A DNA stretch of 6,303 bases. It comes from Thermoplasmata archaeon M9B2D. GTDB taxonomy: Archaea > Thermoplasmatota > E2 > DHVEG-1. Positions 6,053-6,303 of the stretch are shown piece by piece. The number at the start of each line of letters is the position of its first letter. The first letter of the stretch is position 1. Location of the stretch: contig MUGD01000112.1 of NCBI GenBank assembly GCA_002900555.1, positions 1 to 6,303 on the forward strand. Reading direction: 5' to 3'. A program made the position numbers and the translations under genes. The notes beneath the pieces are model-generated. The model was not told where the DNA came from. It made no database searches and saw only the letters and a list, made by a program, of their open reading frames with translations.

Positions 6053-6245
6053 ACCAACTATTGCCACGTTTCTATTTAACAATACGAACATATTAACATA
6101 TGCAGACAAAATTCCACTATGGGATTTTACCACACACAAGCTAGGACCAAACACTATGCAATAACATAACATATGATACATACCCTTTTGATAGTCGTGG
6201 GTCCTTGTCTTGGGTTTCGGAGCTGGTCTTTGTTGATGGGTGAGG
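6053..6245 (-). repeat. 193-bp direct repeat, copy 2 (promoter side of the 508-aa gene)
   Basis: This is the partner of 4149-4341, about 88% identical by hand count and in the same orientation relative to its downstream gene. The gene-proximal part holds the core promoter; the distal part overlaps the coding end of the open frame at 6141-6302. Similarity stops near 6245. Confidence 0.9.
6073..6079 (-). promoter_or_regulatory. TATA box for the 508-aa gene
   Basis: TTAAATA on the minus strand is centred 53 bp before the ATG at 6023, giving a predicted leader of about 27 nt. The inverted repeat CATAT (6089-6093) and ATATG (6098-6102) lies just upstream, in the same arrangement as in the other repeat copy. 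Confidence 0.6.
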
Positions 6246-6302
6246 TTCATCGCTCAAACCTTCCAATTTCTTGCTGGTAGGCACAGAAGATATCTCACTG
6301 AC
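6141..6302 (-). CDS. probable 3' end of an upstream gene (partial)
   Basis: One minus-strand frame is open from the window edge to a TAG at 6141-6143, giving 53 residues. They are mostly hydrophilic and rich in Ser, Thr, Lys and Glu (EISSVPTSKKLEGL, then PSTKTSSETQDKD), ending in MLLHSVWS. The same frame and stop are kept without gaps in the repeat copy at 4238-4330, while the only internal gap between repeat copies falls after the stop; this supports coding. The gene would end about 118 nt before the 508-aa gene on the same strand. The product cannot be identified from its tail, and a frame this short could be open by chance. Confidence 0.4.
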   Translation of the reverse strand, partial: VSEISSVPTSKKLEGLSDEPHPSTKTSSETQDKDPRLSKGYVSYVMLLHSVWS

Positions 6303-6303
6303 T

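Noticed and set aside
4149..6245. The two repeats considered as ends of a transposon or as a CRISPR-like array.
   Set aside because: They are direct copies 1.7 kb apart flanking a normal gene, with no transposase, inverted ends or target duplications, and only two units far longer than CRISPR repeats.
6014..6250. 78-codon minus-strand frame through repeat copy 2.
   Set aside because: The 1-nt gap between repeat copies breaks this frame in copy 1, and it overlaps the promoter and start of the 508-aa gene. The alternative frame ending at 6141 is kept in both copies.

Overview
The window reads as archaeal chromosomal DNA. Both large minus-strand genes begin with the hydrophobic N-terminal segment typical of archaeal type IV pilins, and they carry DUF11 and von Willebrand factor A (vWA) domains and many N-glycosylation sequons. 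AT-rich TATA-like boxes and GGAG/GAGGTG ribosome sites lie at the expected distances from the starts. The combination suggests a euryarchaeon, perhaps Thermoplasmatota, but no marker gene fixes the lineage. There are no rRNA or tRNA genes, CRISPR arrays or transposases.

Layout. On the plus strand, 117-1025 encodes a secreted or membrane-anchored protein of unknown function. Its first 120 codons are about 47% GC and its remainder about 33% GC. After a T-tract terminator comes a small two-gene unit (1202-1926): an 89-aa two-helix membrane protein whose stop overlaps the start of a 152-aa lipoprotein. Its TATA box lies inside a perfect inverted repeat. Convergent to this, on the minus strand, are two tandem paralogues: a 508-aa protein (4497-6023) and, downstream of it, a 646-aa protein (2185-4125). 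Each has the order pilin-like N-terminus, beta-rich pilin domain, DUF11 domain, vWA domain with MIDAS metal site, and a conserved C-terminal extension. The 646-aa protein also has about 155 residues of jelly-roll-like sequence inserted inside its vWA domain. At the right edge, 6141-6302 is probably the 3' end of another minus-strand gene.

The least expected feature is a 193-bp direct repeat (4149-4341 and 6053-6245, about 88% identical) in front of both pilin-vWA genes. It holds a 40-bp block identical in both copies that contains the TATA box and a palindrome. Further upstream it holds the tail of the right-edge open frame, intact in one copy and a stranded fragment in the other. The promoter region is far better conserved than the two proteins, which also differ in GC content (about 40% versus 48%). 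This points to cassette replacement, gene conversion or strong regulatory selection rather than simple old tandem duplication.

Functionally the window looks like a cell-surface locus: two co-regulated, probably glycosylated pilin-anchored vWA adhesins, a lipoprotein/membrane-protein pair, and another envelope protein. No pilus assembly ATPase, platform protein or prepilin peptidase is present here, so assembly would depend on genes elsewhere.
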